A stretch of DNA of 64,000 nt from Pseudoselenomonas ruminantium. GTDB taxonomy: Bacteria > Bacillota > Negativicutes > Selenomonadales > Selenomonadaceae. The notes beneath the pieces are model-generated. The model was not told the DNA's origin and made no database searches. It was given only the letters and a program-made list of their open reading frames with translations. Shown here piece by piece: positions 63,690 to 64,000 of this stretch; the stretch's first letter is position 1; each line of letters begins with the position of its first letter. A program made the position numbers and the translations under genes. The stretch spans positions 62,001-126,000 of the forward strand of contig SVBZ01000004.1 in assembly GCA_015058575.1 (NCBI GenBank). Direction: 5' to 3'.

Positions 63690-63895
63690 TATACTAACAT
63701 TGTCGATAGGAAATAAACCGGATATCCCACCGGTTTGCATCGGAACCTATCGGTCTCTTCTCTGGAAACTTATCCCAGTTTCCAGTATCCCATTTCCTTA
63801 CATCTTTTTAGATAGGAGCGGAGTCAGTGGAGTGACTCCGCTTCTTCGTCTCTACATACAGGCACAGAGCTCCGGCATGGTCCGGAGCTTTTTTC
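63690..63895 (+). ncRNA. Structured small RNA or leader with UCCC loops and own promoter/terminator
   Basis: An extended -10 (TGTTATACT, TATACT at 63690-63695) is followed by about 195 bases without a gene. Hairpins: CGATAGG/CCTATCG (63704-63752) holding an inner AACCGG/CCGGTT arm, CTGGAAACT/AGTTTCCAG (63762-63785), and GCGGAGTCA/TGACTCCGC (63818-63841). The terminator is AGCTCCGG/CCGGAGCT plus T run (63868-63894). TATCCCA occurs three times (63723, 63771, 63786), twice in apical loops. GATAGG recurs at 63811, offering CCTATC an alternative partner. It does not match 6S, tmRNA, T-box or a riboswitch that I know. The rest of 63498-63689 holds only the hypF promoter region (minus-strand TATAAT at 63545-63550). 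Confidence 0.6.
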
Positions 63896-63982
63896 GTGGC
63901 GATAAAACTGCGGCAAATAAAGGAAGACGCCCTGTGGACAGCGAATATCTGTAAAAAGGATTTTTAGCGAAAGGGGATTGCT

Positions 63983-64000
63983 ATGCGAAGCTTGCTGTCT
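63983..64000 (+). CDS. Start of a gene running off the window
   Basis: ATG at 63983 with AAGGGGA seven bases upstream; the first residues read MRSLLS. Too short to identify. The structured RNA lies about 90 bases upstream and could be its leader. Confidence 0.5.

Noticed and set aside
63690..63895. 6S RNA, tmRNA or T-box leader
   Set aside because: The fold is several short hairpins, not one long rod with a central bubble; there is no tRNA-like end and no T-box AGGGTGG sequence.

Overview
The window looks like a chromosome segment of a diderm, anaerobic Firmicute of the class Negativicutes, most likely the Selenomonadaceae (Selenomonas/Mitsuokella-like). The ylxM-ffh-rpsP-khpA-ylqD-rimM-trmD block and the partner-switching proteins are Firmicutes-type. 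Many products carry signal peptides, a Tat signal or a lipobox, which suits a cell with a periplasm. Pyruvate formate-lyase, oxygen-sensitive tartrate dehydratase and many radical-SAM enzymes point to anaerobic life. Coding DNA is moderately GC-rich with strong Shine-Dalgarno sites. No rRNA, tRNA, IS element, prophage or CRISPR array was seen. The taxonomic placement is inference; no database was searched.

Layout. 1-4.1 kb: end of a riboflavin operon (ribE-ribBA-ribH), a phosphodiesterase, a palindromic repeat, hslO and a metallopeptidase. 4.2-11.6 kb: rpmB and pepF on the minus strand, then two radical-SAM genes around an AT-richer Fic/DUF6933-like insert. 11.7-19.6 kb: small secreted proteins, pflB-pflA, membrane proteins, and an SLC13 permease paired with an SHMT homologue that lacks the PLP lysine. 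19.6-25.4 kb: two riboswitch-controlled units (cobalamin riboswitch-cbiK; a ZTP-like leader before xpt-pbuX) and an OPT transporter broken by an internal deletion. 25.5-30.3 kb: a four-gene partner-switching operon (STAS antagonist, RsbW-like kinase, degenerate-HATPase/transporter fusion, Cache-HAMP-PP2C phosphatase). 30.4-41.9 kb: ZIP transporter, histidine phosphatase, diguanylate cyclase, LysR-ttdAB, a second Cache-HAMP-PP2C phosphatase, znuA and a Fur-family regulator. 42-53.7 kb: exported acetolactate decarboxylase, Tat flavoprotein, small membrane proteins, an acyl-CoA ligase behind tandem FapR-type boxes, a small GG-leader peptide locus, YkvI-like permease, TetR unit and a FlgT-like exported protein. 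53.8-57.9 kb: the ffh-trmD block. 58-64 kb: a chemoreceptor, a TPR protein, hypF, a structured RNA candidate and the start of one more gene.

Two signals stand out. First, the 10-bp palindrome TGACNNGTCA occurs 29 times by my count where about one is expected. It is clustered, sits inside genes, terminators and a riboswitch leader, and in genes reads as [LMV]T[GSC]Q or DxS; it behaves like a highly iterated palindrome family. Second, the 25.6-30.3 kb operon couples a complete RsbU/V/W-type switch to a membrane protein whose N-terminal ATPase-like domain and glutamate-transporter-like domain have both lost canonical catalytic or ligand residues. This suggests an undescribed membrane sensor. Other notable items are the lysine-less SHMT homologue, the variant ZTP-like leader, the peptide locus at 47.9-48.3 kb and the UCCC-loop RNA at 63.7 kb.
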